Shown here: in pieces, positions 44,787 through 54,868 of the stretch
Position numbering within the stretch: the stretch's first letter is position 1
Layout: each line of letters opens with the position of its first letter
Assembly (NCBI RefSeq): GCF_900119145.1
Contig: NZ_FPIY01000002.1
Location: forward strand, 503,579-567,578
Source: Cellulophaga fucicola
GTDB lineage: Bacteria; Bacteroidota; Bacteroidia; Flavobacteriales; Flavobacteriaceae
DNA: 64,000 nt
Direction of reading: 5' to 3'
The notes under the pieces: model-generated
What the model was told of the DNA's origin: nothing
The model's input: only the letters and a program-made list of their open reading frames with translations
Database searches by the model: none
Translations under genes and position numbers: made by a program

Positions 44787-45581
44787 ATGCAGTACCAAGG
44801 TGTTTTACAAAAAATGCAAACAGAAAACGGAAACCCTATACAATATTATTTAGTTTTTGAAAATGATTTTTTAAATGTGAATCAGATTTTAAACAAAACC
44901 GTAGAGATTAACTTTATAAAACACCAGTGTCTTAACTGCAAGCTAGACAAGCCTATATACCGTCAAGGATTTTGTAAATCTTGCTTTTTTGAGATTCCAA
45001 CTGCAGGAGATTGGATTATGAGGCCAGAGCTAAGCACCGCACATTTAGACCAAGAAGATCGCGATTTAGCTTATGAAAAAAAAGTGCAATTACAACCACA
45101 TATTGTTTACCTAGCCAATTCTAGCAATGTAAAAGTTGGAGTTACCAGAAAAACACAAGTACCCACTAGATGGATAGACCAAGGTGCTCACGAAGCTATA
45201 GAAATTGTAGAAGTACCTAACCGTTATTTAGCAGGTATTACAGAAGTAGCTCTAAAAGACTATGTGGGCGATAAAACCAACTGGCGCAAAATGCTAACCA
45301 ATACTGTAGATGACGAAAATCTTATAGAGTGGCGCAACAAACTAAAACAATACATACCAGAAGAGGCTATTTCTTATTTTATTGAAGACAACCAGGAAAC
45401 TCACTTAGAATTTCCGGTAATGCAATATCCAGAAAAAGTAAAAAGCCTTAATCTGGATAAAACACCTAATTATAAAGGTACACTTAAAGGCATTAAAGGC
45501 CAGTACCTAATTTTTGAGGACAATACCGTTTTTAACATTAGAAGCAACGAAGGCTACTACGTAAGCCTTACTATTACTTAG
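44787..45581 (+). CDS. DUF2797 domain protein with zinc-ribbon-like cysteines
   Basis: A 264-residue protein. Seen: cysteine pairs CLNC near 47-50 and CKSC near 63-66 forming a likely zinc knuckle, then a central region (VKVGVTRKTQVPTRWIDQGA, about 120-140) that looks like a GIY-YIG-type fold, as noted for related DUF2797 families. No function is established. The start chosen is ATG 44787 (MQYQGVLQKMQ), because the frame upstream overlaps the divergent gene and is not conserved in character. It overlaps the end of the AsmA gene by 8 bp, tail to tail. Confidence 0.8.
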   Translation: MQYQGVLQKMQTENGNPIQYYLVFENDFLNVNQILNKTVEINFIKHQCLNCKLDKPIYRQGFCKSCFFEIPTAGDWIMRPELSTAHLDQEDRDLAYEKKVQLQPHIVYLANSSNVKVGVTRKTQVPTRWIDQGAHEAIEIVEVPNRYLAGITEVALKDYVGDKTNWRKMLTNTVDDENLIEWRNKLKQYIPEEAISYFIEDNQETHLEFPVMQYPEKVKSLNLDKTPNYKGTLKGIKGQYLIFEDNTVFNIRSNEGYYVSLTIT

Positions 45582-48312
45582 TAGTATCTTTTTCTGTTTC
45601 TTTTTTCTTTTTACCAAACAAGCCACCTAAAATAGCTTTAGCAGCATCTTTTTGTTCTTCTTTTTTAGTTTTAGCAGTAGAGTCTTGCTTTACTGCTGTG
45701 GTATCTTTTTTACCAAACAAGCCACCAACTACATCTTTAACAACAGAAGCCTTATCATCCTTTGCAGTTAAAGAATCTGTTTTAGATTTATTTTTATTTA
45801 ACAAATCGCTAATAACACTTGTTGCCTTATCCTTGCCTTTTGCAATTAGTTTTTGCTTTTCTATCTCTACCAATTGACTAGTTAAGTTTTTAACACCACT
45901 AGTTAAATCGGTCTTTACTTCTGGGCTTGTAAAATTACCACCAATATTTGCTGTAACAGGTATTGTTAAGTTCTCTAACTGCTTATCATCTATTTTAGCA
46001 ATAAGCTTATTAATATCTCCTCCCAAGTACTTTGCTGGCACCTCAACAGTTGCGTTGTAAGCCAACTTACTATCAAACGTATGGCTACCAGAAACATTCA
46101 TTACAACATCTCCGTAGTTTAGCTTAAATGGCTTTACACTTACTTTTCCGTTATCAAAAGACAATGCAGTTTTTAAACCGTTTAAGTTTAATTTTTCTGG
46201 TTTTAAGAAACTAAGCTTATCACCAATTGCAGACATAAACTTTTCTTCTTTAGGATTTAATTCTGTAGATAGTAATTCTGCCAAAACTTTACCAGAAATG
46301 GTAGCTAAGTCTGGTGTAAAATCATCTTTTAAATTACCAGCTATAGAAATATCAGAATTTAAATTACCTCTAACAATTTTAGCAATTGGCGCTAAAACCT
46401 CTAACATCTCTAGCCCTTTAAGTGCCTGACCAATATTAAACTGGTTCATCCCTAAATTCATAGCAAATGTTGCTGCTTCATTCTTAGTAGACACTTCACC
46501 ATTAAAAGACATTTTACCACCAAATAAAGCAGTTGTCATATCAGATAAAGTTGCTGTCTCATCTTTAATACGCAAAGTACCTTTTACATCTTTAAGCGTT
46601 AAATTATCATACAACACTGTATTTGCATTAGCAGTAATTGTTGCATCTAAAAACGACGGTATTTTTAACTTCTCTTCTGCAGCAACAGGTTTTGATTCCG
46701 TTTTCTCTGTTGATGTTGATTCCGTTTCAACTTCATCAACCATAAAATCGTTTAAAGCAAACGTATTAGAGTTTAATGCAAAATCTCCTTTTACTTTTTC
46801 ATCTTTAAACATAAAACCTAACAAATTGGTAATTGTTCCTTTAGCTGAAAAATCTGTTTTACCAGTTTTTCCTTGAAATTCATTTAAAGAAACCGTTTTA
46901 GGATTAAAAGTTAAAGAGGTTGTTGTTATCTGTACTGGATTTTTTAATTCATCTGAATTATACTCAAAATCTTTTAAGTTTAACGTACCGCTTGTGGCCG
47001 TATTTTGGTATTGCTCTTTTTCTATTGAAGCCATGTCAAAAGAAGTAGAAACATCTGCATTTAACAAGCCTTTTAAATTTAAATCTGCAGGCACAGGATA
47101 TGCCTTAGAAATATTTGCTAAGTTCATTTTACCAGTTAAATGCGCTTTTACTTTAGTATTACCCATTAAGTCGGTAATTTTAGAAGTAAGACTAAACTGA
47201 TCTTGATCTATTGCAAAAGCTAATTTTTTAATATCTACTGTAGTATCCTCTACCAAACCAGTAGTATTATCTATACCAGCATTTATAAATATGTTTGTAA
47301 CCGACTTTGGCAAGTCTGGATATTTAAAAGAAGCGTTATCTGAGTTTAGTTTTACAGAAAACTTAGGAATATGTGTTTCATCTACAATACCGTCTAACTT
47401 ACCTTCTACTGTAAATTTTCCGGTAGTCTTTACATTATCTATACTTTTAGAATACTCTTCTGGCACAAGAGCCAAAAAGTTTTTAAATTCACTAGACAAA
47501 GTTTTAAAGTTGATGTGCACCTCTTGGTTATCATCATTTAACTTTACAAAACCATCAAAGACAAGTGGTAACTTATTAATTAAAGCTTCGTTCTTTAAAA
47601 AAGAAAATTTACTTTCTTTTAAGTCTATCCCAATTAAAGCATCTAAACCAACACTATTTCTATTTAAGTAATTAGTGCCGCCCATACCAAAAGATACAAG
47701 TGCAGTTGTTTTAGTATCTAACTCAGATTTTTCTAAAGATAAATCTCCAGTACCAGAATGTTGCAAATCTGTTAACGCCAATGCCATACCAGAAGTCTGG
47801 TCTACATAAACAATGCTAGAATTTGTAATTTTATAAGACTCCATAGCTAAGTTAAAGCTACTTCCCTCTTCTTCTGCCGCAGCTGTTTCTACAGGTGCAT
47901 TTGGGTCTTTCTTTGCAATATCGTAATTAGCAATACTATCTTTATTCACCATTATAGTAAGCTTAGCACCATCTACAGCTAAACTTTTAACACCAATAGC
48001 CTCAGACGGATCTTTAAAAAGCTCAGTAATTGCCATATCTAATGCAATTTCTTTAGAAGCAAAAAGTGTATCGCCAGCAAAAGGCGCTTTATTTATTAAA
48101 ACTAAATCGTTTATAGTAACCTTTGCATTAGGAAAACTAGAGAACAAACTAAGATCTGCACTGGCAAAATCTAAAGTAGCTTCAATATTATTATTTACCT
48201 TACTTTTAATAATCCCCTCTATTTTTCCTTGTAAAAAGAACGGTGCCGCAATTAATAACACTACTATTAGCAATACAACAACACCAATAATTTTTAAAAT
48301 TTTCTTTTTCAT
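45574..48312 (-). CDS. AsmA-family protein
   Basis: A 912-residue inner-membrane-anchored protein: one N-terminal helix (about 5-25), then a long periplasmic beta-rich body, with an N-terminal AsmA region near 25-130 (GKIEGIIKSKVNNNIEATLD) and an AsmA-like C-terminal domain near 600-820. AsmA-like and bridge-type proteins are thought to move lipids between membranes. The last 90 residues are charged and carry the repeated motif GGLFGKK twice. It is transcribed alone on the minus strand. Confidence 0.88.
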   Translation of the reverse strand: MKKKILKIIGVVVLLIVVLLIAAPFFLQGKIEGIIKSKVNNNIEATLDFASADLSLFSSFPNAKVTINDLVLINKAPFAGDTLFASKEIALDMAITELFKDPSEAIGVKSLAVDGAKLTIMVNKDSIANYDIAKKDPNAPVETAAAEEEGSSFNLAMESYKITNSSIVYVDQTSGMALALTDLQHSGTGDLSLEKSELDTKTTALVSFGMGGTNYLNRNSVGLDALIGIDLKESKFSFLKNEALINKLPLVFDGFVKLNDDNQEVHINFKTLSSEFKNFLALVPEEYSKSIDNVKTTGKFTVEGKLDGIVDETHIPKFSVKLNSDNASFKYPDLPKSVTNIFINAGIDNTTGLVEDTTVDIKKLAFAIDQDQFSLTSKITDLMGNTKVKAHLTGKMNLANISKAYPVPADLNLKGLLNADVSTSFDMASIEKEQYQNTATSGTLNLKDFEYNSDELKNPVQITTTSLTFNPKTVSLNEFQGKTGKTDFSAKGTITNLLGFMFKDEKVKGDFALNSNTFALNDFMVDEVETESTSTEKTESKPVAAEEKLKIPSFLDATITANANTVLYDNLTLKDVKGTLRIKDETATLSDMTTALFGGKMSFNGEVSTKNEAATFAMNLGMNQFNIGQALKGLEMLEVLAPIAKIVRGNLNSDISIAGNLKDDFTPDLATISGKVLAELLSTELNPKEEKFMSAIGDKLSFLKPEKLNLNGLKTALSFDNGKVSVKPFKLNYGDVVMNVSGSHTFDSKLAYNATVEVPAKYLGGDINKLIAKIDDKQLENLTIPVTANIGGNFTSPEVKTDLTSGVKNLTSQLVEIEKQKLIAKGKDKATSVISDLLNKNKSKTDSLTAKDDKASVVKDVVGGLFGKKDTTAVKQDSTAKTKKEEQKDAAKAILGGLFGKKKKETEKDTTK

Positions 48313-48431
48313 ATAGAACTATTTTATTCGATTTTATTAATTAATTCAACCTCTTTTTATCACCACACAAATTGTGTAATTTTTAATTGTATTAAATATC
48401 TTATATTTAAAACAGTATAAGGTCGTTTTTA

Positions 48432-49142
48432 TTATGATTCTAACGTAATTTCTTGGTTTAATTTTAAGTTAAATCGTTTACGCATAATATATACGAGTAA
48501 ATACAAGAAAGGGGTGTCTAGAAATGCTATAATTATCTTAAAAATAAACCCACTAATTAACAAACCCGTGAATTTATCCCAACCAATTTCTCCAAAAGAA
48601 CATAAAAGCAATAGAACAGTACAGGTATCTACAAACTGAGAAAAGAAAGTAGAAAAATTATTACGCAACCACAAATGCTTTCCTTTTGTTAATTTTTTCC
48701 AGAAATGATACACTTGTATATCTATAAACTGTGCAAACAAGTACGCCAACATAGATGCAGTAACTGCTAAAATTGTGTTTCCAAAAACATCATTAAACAT
48801 TGTATTACTTACCGGAGACCAACCTGTAGCATTAGATGCTGAAGCTAGCCAAACTATTAGCAATGAAAAGAACGAAGCAAATATACCCGCCACAACAATT
48901 TGGTTGGCACTTTTTTTACCATAGATTTCAGAAATTAAATCTGTTAACAAAAAAGTTACAGGATAAGGCAACACACCTACAGAGATCTCAAACAGAGTTG
49001 CTCCAAAAATGGTTACATCTCCAAAAGGTTGCCAAATAAAAAATTTCTGAAAAATAAGATTAGAAACCACCAAGGAAGTAATAAACAAAGCACCTAGATA
49101 TAAATATATTTTAAAGGCTAATTTTTTATCTGTTTTATTCAT
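48432..49142 (-). CDS. Queuosine precursor transporter (YhhQ/VUT family)
   Basis: Inner-membrane importer of 7-cyano/7-aminomethyl-7-deazaguanine for tRNA queuosine; 236 residues with six or so helices. Seen: LLTDLISEIYGKKSAN near 65-80 and the RNNFSTFFSQFVDTCTVLLL segment near 160-180, typical of the family. The start chosen is the second ATG (49142; MNKTDKK). An ATG at 49163 adds seven residues and would lie only about 9 bases from the predicted transcript start. Confidence 0.88.
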   Translation of the reverse strand: MNKTDKKLAFKIYLYLGALFITSLVVSNLIFQKFFIWQPFGDVTIFGATLFEISVGVLPYPVTFLLTDLISEIYGKKSANQIVVAGIFASFFSLLIVWLASASNATGWSPVSNTMFNDVFGNTILAVTASMLAYLFAQFIDIQVYHFWKKLTKGKHLWLRNNFSTFFSQFVDTCTVLLLLCSFGEIGWDKFTGLLISGFIFKIIIAFLDTPFLYLLVYIMRKRFNLKLNQEITLES

Positions 49143-49178
49143 ATTTGCACTAGGGTATCCCAATTAATATTCAATTTA

Positions 49179-49186
49179 CAAAGATA
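49179..49186 (-). promoter_or_regulatory. Predicted promoter -7 box of the queuosine transporter gene
   Basis: The minus strand reads TATCTTTG, an exact TAnnTTTG match, 36 bp before the preferred start codon. No queuosine-related (preQ1) riboswitch fits in the short leader. Confidence 0.5.
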
Positions 49187-49273
49187 TTAAGTAAACCTTT
49201 TAATGCCTTTACAAAAAAGATATTTAATTTTAAGATAGCGCCTTAAAAACTATTTTATTTACTTTGTTTTTAA

Positions 49274-50419
49274 ATGAAGAAGAACTTTACAACTGCATAC
49301 CTATCCATAGGCAGTAATTTAGGTGATAAGATAACAAATTTGCAAGATGCCATTTTTCTATTAGCAGAAAAAGCTGGCAGTATTGCGGGTATCTCTAAAG
49401 TATATAAAAGTGAATCTTGGGGTTTTGAATCCGAAGATTTTTTAAACGCTTGTGTTGCTATACATACAACCAACAATGCTTTTGAACTTTTAGATATTAT
49501 TTTAAAGATTGAAACAGAATTAGGAAGACTACGTACAAATGAAGAAGGCTACCAAGCCAGAACTATAGATATAGACATTATTTACTTTGGTAAAGATGTA
49601 ATTAACACAAACACTTTAGTATTGCCACACCCAAACTTACAGTTTAGAAGTTTTGTACTAAGGCCTTTAGCAGATGTTGCTCCGCAGTTTTACCACCCAA
49701 TACTCAATAAAGATTCTAGAAACTTGTTTCAGGAATGTAAAGACAAGGGCAAAGTAGAACGCACAGAAAGAAAACTCTATGCCAGCATAGAAGATTTATT
49801 CTCTAAAGCGCAATTCTTAGCTATAGAAGGTAACATTGGTGCTGGTAAAACTACTTTAGCTAATAAAATATCTGAAGACTACAACGCCAAATTAGTTGTA
49901 GAACGTTTTGCAGATAACCCGTTTTTACCAAAGTTTTACGAAGATCAGGCTAGATATGCCTTTTCTTTAGAAATGTCTTTTTTAGCAGATCGTTACCAAC
50001 AATATTCAGATGACACCTCGCAGCTAGATTTATTTAAGTCTTTTATGGTTAGTGATTATGATATTTTTAAATCGCTCATATTTGCTAAAGTAACCTTACA
50101 ACAAGACGAATTTAAATTGTACCGTAAGCTGTTCGATTTAATGTATAAAGAAGTTAAAAAACCAGACGTTTTTGTTTACTTATACCAAAACACAGAGCGC
50201 CTATTAGCCAACATTAAAAAACGCGGACGTGACTATGAACAGGATATTCAGACAGATTATCTAGAGAAAATTAACAAAGGTTATTTAGATTTCATAAAAA
50301 GTTATCCGCAACAAAACACCTTTATTATAGACGTTAGCGACCTTGACTTTGTAGCCAATGAAGCTGACTACAAGTACATTATACATCAAATACAAGGTTA
50401 TATTTCTAGAAATTTATAA
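49274..50419 (+). CDS. folK: FolK-deoxynucleoside kinase fusion protein
   Basis: A 381-residue fusion. Residues about 8-165 are HPPK (FolK): YLSIGSNLGDKITNL at 9-23, a GFESEDFLNACVAI segment near 49-62 and TIDIDIIYFG near 96-105, catalysing pyrophosphoryl transfer in folate synthesis. Residues about 180-381 resemble deoxynucleoside kinases: P-loop EGNIGAGKT near 186-194, VERFADNPFL near 209-218 and lid IKKRGRDYE near 315-323. In this half the usual base-binding Gln is Glu (FSLEMSF) and the Asp-Arg motif reads SDYD, so its substrate may differ from that of the stand-alone kinase. The start is the only ATG before the HPPK motif. Confidence 0.9.
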   Translation: MKKNFTTAYLSIGSNLGDKITNLQDAIFLLAEKAGSIAGISKVYKSESWGFESEDFLNACVAIHTTNNAFELLDIILKIETELGRLRTNEEGYQARTIDIDIIYFGKDVINTNTLVLPHPNLQFRSFVLRPLADVAPQFYHPILNKDSRNLFQECKDKGKVERTERKLYASIEDLFSKAQFLAIEGNIGAGKTTLANKISEDYNAKLVVERFADNPFLPKFYEDQARYAFSLEMSFLADRYQQYSDDTSQLDLFKSFMVSDYDIFKSLIFAKVTLQQDEFKLYRKLFDLMYKEVKKPDVFVYLYQNTERLLANIKKRGRDYEQDIQTDYLEKINKGYLDFIKSYPQQNTFIIDVSDLDFVANEADYKYIIHQIQGYISRNL

Positions 50420-50534
50420 AAAAACGCAACTATTAAATTAACAGTTATTTCACATTTTATTTGCAATATTGAAAACGTTTTCTTTAATTGCATATCTCTT
50501 ATGAGAGAAACTAACTAACTCAAACTATATAATT

Positions 50535-50560
50535 GGCCCAACGTTGTTGGGCCTTTTTTT
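50535..50560 (+). terminator. Rho-independent terminator after folK-dNK
   Basis: A strong GC-rich stem (GGCCCAAC/GTTGGGCC) with a short loop and eight T residues. It lies 115 bp past the folK-dNK stop and also faces the convergent trmH-type gene. Confidence 0.88.
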
Positions 50561-50585
50561 ATATCTAAAGCTAAAGATTACTATC

Positions 50586-51119
50586 TTATTTCTGATTTAG
50601 TTTAGACCACAAATCCCAAACTACAACACCTGCACTTACAGATATATTTAAAGAGTGTTTTGTACCATATTGTGGAATTTCTAAAACCACATCACTAGCT
50701 GTAACCACATCTTGGGCAACACCTTTAACTTCGTTTCCAAAAATTAATGCGTACTTTTTATTAGCCTGCACTTTAAAATCGTTTAAAAAAGCAGCATTTT
50801 CTGCTTGCTCTACAGCTAAAACAGTATAACCATCTTGTTGTAATTGCTGTACCAACGGCAATGTTTCTTCTACATATTGCCAGGCAACACTATCTGTAGC
50901 TCCTAAAGCCGTTTTTTGTATGTCTTTATGTGGTGGTTGCGCAGTAATACCACACAAGTATATTTTTTCAATTAAAAAAGCATCAGAAGTTCTAAAAACA
51001 GAACCAATATTATTTAGACTTCTTATATTATCTAAAACAATAACAATAGGCGTTTTTGGGGCTCCTTTAAACTCTTCGATATTCAATCTTTCTAACTCGT
51101 CGTTCTTTAATTTTCGCAT
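50586..51119 (-). CDS. SpoU/TrmH-family RNA 2'-O-methyltransferase
   Basis: A 177-residue trefoil-knot methyltransferase. Seen: motif 1 LDNIRSLNNIGSVFRTSDAF near 29-48, motif 2 LIFGNEVKGV near 124-133 and motif 3 EIPQYGTKHSLNISVSAGVVVW near 148-169. tRNA ribose methylation is the usual role in this class, but the exact target cannot be told. It is divergent from mutS. Confidence 0.9.
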   Translation of the reverse strand: MRKLKNDELERLNIEEFKGAPKTPIVIVLDNIRSLNNIGSVFRTSDAFLIEKIYLCGITAQPPHKDIQKTALGATDSVAWQYVEETLPLVQQLQQDGYTVLAVEQAENAAFLNDFKVQANKKYALIFGNEVKGVAQDVVTASDVVLEIPQYGTKHSLNISVSAGVVVWDLWSKLNQK

Positions 51120-51232
51120 TCTTATCTGTATCTAAGTAAACTTATCCACAAATATCAACAAAGGTTTTGTAACCAAAGAGAAAAACTTAAATTCGTTTAC
51201 ATTTTTTAAGCTAACAATTAGATTTTTTCAAT

Positions 51233-53854
51233 TTGTCAAAAACAAGTAAACCTAAGGAGAAAAAGGTAACGCCTTTAATGAAGCAATACAACACTATTAA
51301 GACAAAGTACCCAGATGCTATGTTACTTTTTAGGGTTGGAGATTTTTACGAAACCTTTGGAGAAGATGCCATAAAAGCATCAAAAATTCTTGGTATTATT
51401 TGTACACACAGAAACAATGGCGGCGAAAAAATAGAATTAGCAGGGTTTCCGCATCATTCTTTAAACACCTATTTGCCAAAATTGGTAAAAGCAGGACAGC
51501 GTGTTGCTATTTGCGACCAGTTAGAAGATCCTAAACAAACAAAGACAATTGTAAAAAGAGGTGTTACAGAATTAGTAACTCCTGGCGTTGCTTTAAATGA
51601 TGATATTTTATCTGCCAAAACAAATAACTTTTTATGTGCAGTACATTTTGGACGTAAAAAAATTGGTGTATCATTTTTAGATATTTCTACCGGAGAATTT
51701 TTAACTTCGGAAGGAACAGAAGAACAAATTGATAAACTATTACAAAACTTTGCACCTAATGAAGTTTTAGTTTCTAAAAATCATAAAAAAGATTTCTTAA
51801 AGGTTTTTGGCACTCAGTTTCACACCTTCTTTACTGAAGATTGGATTTTTCAAGAAGACTACGCACAAGAAACCTTAACCAAACATTTTAACACTGCTAC
51901 TTTAAAAGGTTTTGGTGTTGCCCATTTAGAACAAGGTATTATGGCATCTGGTGCTGTTTTACATTATTTATCTGAGACACAACACCACAAACTACAACAC
52001 ATAAACACATTACAACGTATTGCAGAAGAGGAATATATTTGGATGGATAGGTTTACCATTAAAAACCTAGAATTATACCACTCTTACAACCCAAATGCGG
52101 TTACACTTTTAGATGTTATAGACAAAACTATATCACCAATGGGTGGTCGTATGCTAAAACGTTGGTTGGCATTACCGCTAAAAAATGTAGATAAAATTAC
52201 AAGAAGGCACCAGGTAATATCTTATTTGCAAAAAAATGAGACTACACTACATAAATTGCAACAGTCTATAAAACAAATGGGAGATTTAGAGCGATTAATC
52301 TCTAAGGTTGCCACTGCTAAAATATCACCCAAAGAAGTAGTACAACTAAAAAATTCTTTAGAAGCTATAGTACCGGTTAAACAATTAACTAGTACTAGCA
52401 AAAACGAAGCTGTAAAACTTATAGGAGACCAATTGCACGGTTGTGATATGCTACGCGCTAAAATTAAAGAAATGATTAGCGATGATGCACCTGTAAATAT
52501 GCTTAAAGGCGAAACTATAGCAAAAGGATACTCTACCGAGTTAGACGAGCTACGTGGTTTAGCTTTTTCTGGTAAAGATTACCTAAACAAAATGTTAGAA
52601 AGAGAAACCGAGCGTACCGGAATTTCCTCTTTAAAAATAGCTAGCAATAATGTTTTTGGATATTATATAGAAGTACGTAACACACACAAAGACAAGGTGC
52701 CAGAAGAGTGGATACGTAAACAAACCCTAGTAAACGCAGAACGCTATATTACTGAAGAATTAAAAGAATACGAAAGTAAAATTTTAGGTGCAGAAGAGCG
52801 TATACAAACATTAGAACTACAATTATTTACAAAGCTCGTAGTTTGGATGCAAGAATATATTGCTCCCGTACAACACAACGCACAGTTAATTGCACAATTA
52901 GATTGCCTATGTGGTTTTACGCAATTGGCAACGGAAAACAATTACACCTCTCCCGTAATAGACAATTCTACAGATTTAGAAATTGTAAACGGAAGACACC
53001 CAGTTATAGAAAAGCAATTACCCGTTGGTGAAGCATATATTGCTAACGATGTTACCCTAAATAGAGAAGAACAACAAATTATAATGATTACAGGGCCAAA
53101 TATGAGTGGTAAATCTGCCATATTACGCCAAACAGCATTAATTGTACTCTTAGCACAAATGGGTAGTTTTGTGCCTGCAGAAGCCGCTAAAATTGGTTAC
53201 GTAGACAAAATATTTACTAGAGTTGGTGCAAGTGATAACATCTCTATGGGAGAATCTACCTTTATGGTAGAGATGAACGAGACTGCCTCTATACTTAACA
53301 ACTTGTCTGACCGTAGTTTGGTATTACTAGATGAAATTGGCCGTGGTACAAGTACCTATGATGGTATTTCTATAGCTTGGGCAATATCTGAGTATTTACA
53401 CCAACACCCAACACAGGCTAAAACTTTATTTGCTACGCACTACCACGAGTTAAATGAGATGACAGCAACTTTTAGCCGCATAAAGAACTACAACGTATCT
53501 GTAAAAGAACTAAAAGACAATGTGCTCTTTTTACGTAAACTTACTCCTGGCGGTAGCGAGCATAGTTTTGGTATACACGTAGCAAAAATGGCAGGTATGC
53601 CACAGCAAGTAATCTCCAAAGCAAATAAAATACTTAAAAAATTAGAGAAATCGCACTCTAGTGAAGAGCTTACCACAAAACTAACAGATGCCCAAAACGA
53701 AATGCAATTAAGCTTTTTTAATATGGACGATCCGTTATTAATAGAACTAAAAGAAGAGATAATAGACCTAGACATAAACACGCTAACACCCGTAGAGGCA
53801 CTAATGAAGCTTAATGAAATAAAAAGATTACTATCTGCACAAAAAAAAGAGTAG
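51233..53854 (+). CDS. mutS: DNA mismatch repair protein MutS
   Basis: Mismatch-recognition ATPase of 873 residues. Seen: the DNA-probing Phe in [12 protein letters not shown] near 36-47, Walker [10 protein letters not shown] near 620-628, [13 protein letters not shown] near 664-676 and Walker [17 protein letters not shown] near 689-704, then ATHYHEL near 731-737. Translation appears to begin at TTG (51233-51235), since the usual N-terminus (KVTPLMKQY) needs codons upstream of the first ATG. A short hairpin (53850-53868, GAGTAG/CTGCTC) touches the 3' end. Confidence 0.95.
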   Translation: MSKTSKPKEKKVTPLMKQYNTIKTKYPDAMLLFRVGDFYETFGEDAIKASKILGIICTHRNNGGEKIELAGFPHHSLNTYLPKLVKAGQRVAICDQLEDPKQTKTIVKRGVTELVTPGVALNDDILSAKTNNFLCAVHFGRKKIGVSFLDISTGEFLTSEGTEEQIDKLLQNFAPNEVLVSKNHKKDFLKVFGTQFHTFFTEDWIFQEDYAQETLTKHFNTATLKGFGVAHLEQGIMASGAVLHYLSETQHHKLQHINTLQRIAEEEYIWMDRFTIKNLELYHSYNPNAVTLLDVIDKTISPMGGRMLKRWLALPLKNVDKITRRHQVISYLQKNETTLHKLQQSIKQMGDLERLISKVATAKISPKEVVQLKNSLEAIVPVKQLTSTSKNEAVKLIGDQLHGCDMLRAKIKEMISDDAPVNMLKGETIAKGYSTELDELRGLAFSGKDYLNKMLERETERTGISSLKIASNNVFGYYIEVRNTHKDKVPEEWIRKQTLVNAERYITEELKEYESKILGAEERIQTLELQLFTKLVVWMQEYIAPVQHNAQLIAQLDCLCGFTQLATENNYTSPVIDNSTDLEIVNGRHPVIEKQLPVGEAYIANDVTLNREEQQIIMITGPNMSGKSAILRQTALIVLLAQMGSFVPAEAAKIGYVDKIFTRVGASDNISMGESTFMVEMNETASILNNLSDRSLVLLDEIGRGTSTYDGISIAWAISEYLHQHPTQAKTLFATHYHELNEMTATFSRIKNYNVSVKELKDNVLFLRKLTPGGSEHSFGIHVAKMAGMPQQVISKANKILKKLEKSHSSEELTTKLTDAQNEMQLSFFNMDDPLLIELKEEIIDLDINTLTPVEALMKLNEIKRLLSAQKKE

Positions 53855-53935
53855 CCGTAAACTGCTCATTTTATGACAATTGAAACGAGTAAAATAAAAC
53901 ACAAAAAAAATATTAATATTTTTTTTAAAAATGGC

Positions 53936-53965
53936 TTTGTGATTTAGAAAATTGTCTTAAATTTG
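53936..53965 (+). promoter_or_regulatory. Promoter of the tRNA-Gly/tRNA-Leu transcript
   Basis: TTTG at 53936-53939 and TAAATTTG at 53958-53965, separated by 18 bp, fit the Bacteroidota -33/-7 promoter almost perfectly. Transcription would begin about 30 bases before the first tRNA. Confidence 0.75.
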
Positions 53966-54004
53966 CACCCGCATCTAACAAAGATGTAACGTTCATTAAA
54001 AATT

Positions 54005-54076
54005 GCGAAAGTAGCTCAGGGGTAGAGCATCACCTTGCCAAGGTGGAGGTCGAGGGTTCGAATCCCTTTTTTCGCT
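54005..54076 (+). tRNA. tRNA-Gly (GCC anticodon)
   Basis: A cloverleaf folds from 72 bases: acceptor GCGAAAG pairs with TTTTCGC (one G-U), D-arm AGCTCAGGGGTAGAGC, anticodon stem CACCT/AGGTG with loop containing GCC, and T-arm GAGGGTTCGAATCCCTT. No CCA end is encoded. Confidence 0.96.
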
Positions 54077-54121
54077 CAGAAAAAATTATACCAATTGCCT
54101 GTTAGTAATAACAGCTAATTT

Positions 54122-54205
54122 GCTCGAGTGGTGGAATTGGTAGACACGTTGGACTTAAAATCCAATGGACATTAGTCCGTATGGGTTCAAGTCCCATCTC
54201 GAGTA
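54122..54205 (+). tRNA. tRNA-Leu (TAA anticodon)
   Basis: An 84-base type II tRNA with the long variable arm (TGGACATTAGTCCGT region). Acceptor GCTCGAG pairs with CTCGAGT (one G-U), the anticodon loop is CTTAAAA with anticodon TAA, and the T-arm is TGGGTTCAAGTCCCA. No CCA is encoded. It follows tRNA-Gly by 45 bp in one transcript. Confidence 0.96.
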
Positions 54206-54207
54206 CA

Positions 54208-54246
54208 AAACCCTTGTTAATCTAACGATTTTCAAGGGTTTTTGCT
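54208..54246 (+). terminator. Terminator of the tRNA transcript
   Basis: Stem AAACCCTTG/CAAGGGTTT with a 16-base loop followed by T residues, starting 2 bp after the tRNA-Leu end. Confidence 0.8.
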
Positions 54247-54444
54247 TTTTAATAACTTTTATCTTTCCCTCTCTCCTATTTAGTTACTCTTCTATAACTT
54301 TATTTTTTTTACATACAGATACTATTTATACGTACTATTTCACTTCCTTTGTTTTATTAAAAAAAAGACACATTACTACTAAACTAAAACAACTACACAC
54401 TTAAGAAAACATTGTTTACTTTAGAGCTAGATAACACATTTTTT

Positions 54445-54786
54445 ATGAGTGAATTAGTACCACGGAACCAAGAACAAAACCAACAACACAACCAAGAGCA
54501 ACCAATACAAGCGCAACCAATTATTATAAACCAAAATAACAATAGCAACTCTAACGGTATGGGTGTAGCTGGGTTTATAATATCTATAATTGCTTACATA
54601 TTATACTGCATTCCTATAATTGGACATTTAATCTGGATCTTAGGTCTTATTTTCTCTATAATAGGTCTTTTTAAACGTCCTCGTGGTTTTGCCATTGCTG
54701 GCGTAGTAATTTCTTTAATATGGATTGCTTTTTACGCTATGGTTTTGTTAGGCATTATATTTTTAGGTGCTGCTGCCGAACAATAA
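54445..54786 (+). CDS. DUF4190-like small membrane protein with Gln/Asn-rich N-terminus
   Basis: A 113-residue protein: residues about 1-40 are Gln/Asn-rich and polar, followed by two long hydrophobic helices separated by a short KRPRG turn (FIISIIAYILYCIPIIG and FAIAGVVISLIWIAFYAM). This layout resembles DUF4190-type proteins. The start is ATG 54445 (MSELVPRN). The frame opens further upstream from a TTG at 54412, but that is less likely. No function is known. Confidence 0.7.
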   Translation: MSELVPRNQEQNQQHNQEQPIQAQPIIINQNNNSNSNGMGVAGFIISIIAYILYCIPIIGHLIWILGLIFSIIGLFKRPRGFAIAGVVISLIWIAFYAMVLLGIIFLGAAAEQ

Positions 54787-54868
54787 AAAAGCACAACAGT
54801 ACTAGATCTAAAAATATCTTTAAAGGAAGACACACTCCATAGATTATCTATGACTAAATAAAGAGTAT

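Noticed and set aside
47291-47671. 126-codon open frame inside the AsmA gene, plus strand
   Set aside because: Antisense to a clearly coding, family-consistent frame, with no upstream promoter or conserved motif.
54165-54404. 79-codon plus-strand open frame
   Set aside because: It begins inside tRNA-Leu and crosses the tRNA terminator. Its translation has low-complexity character with no family resemblance.
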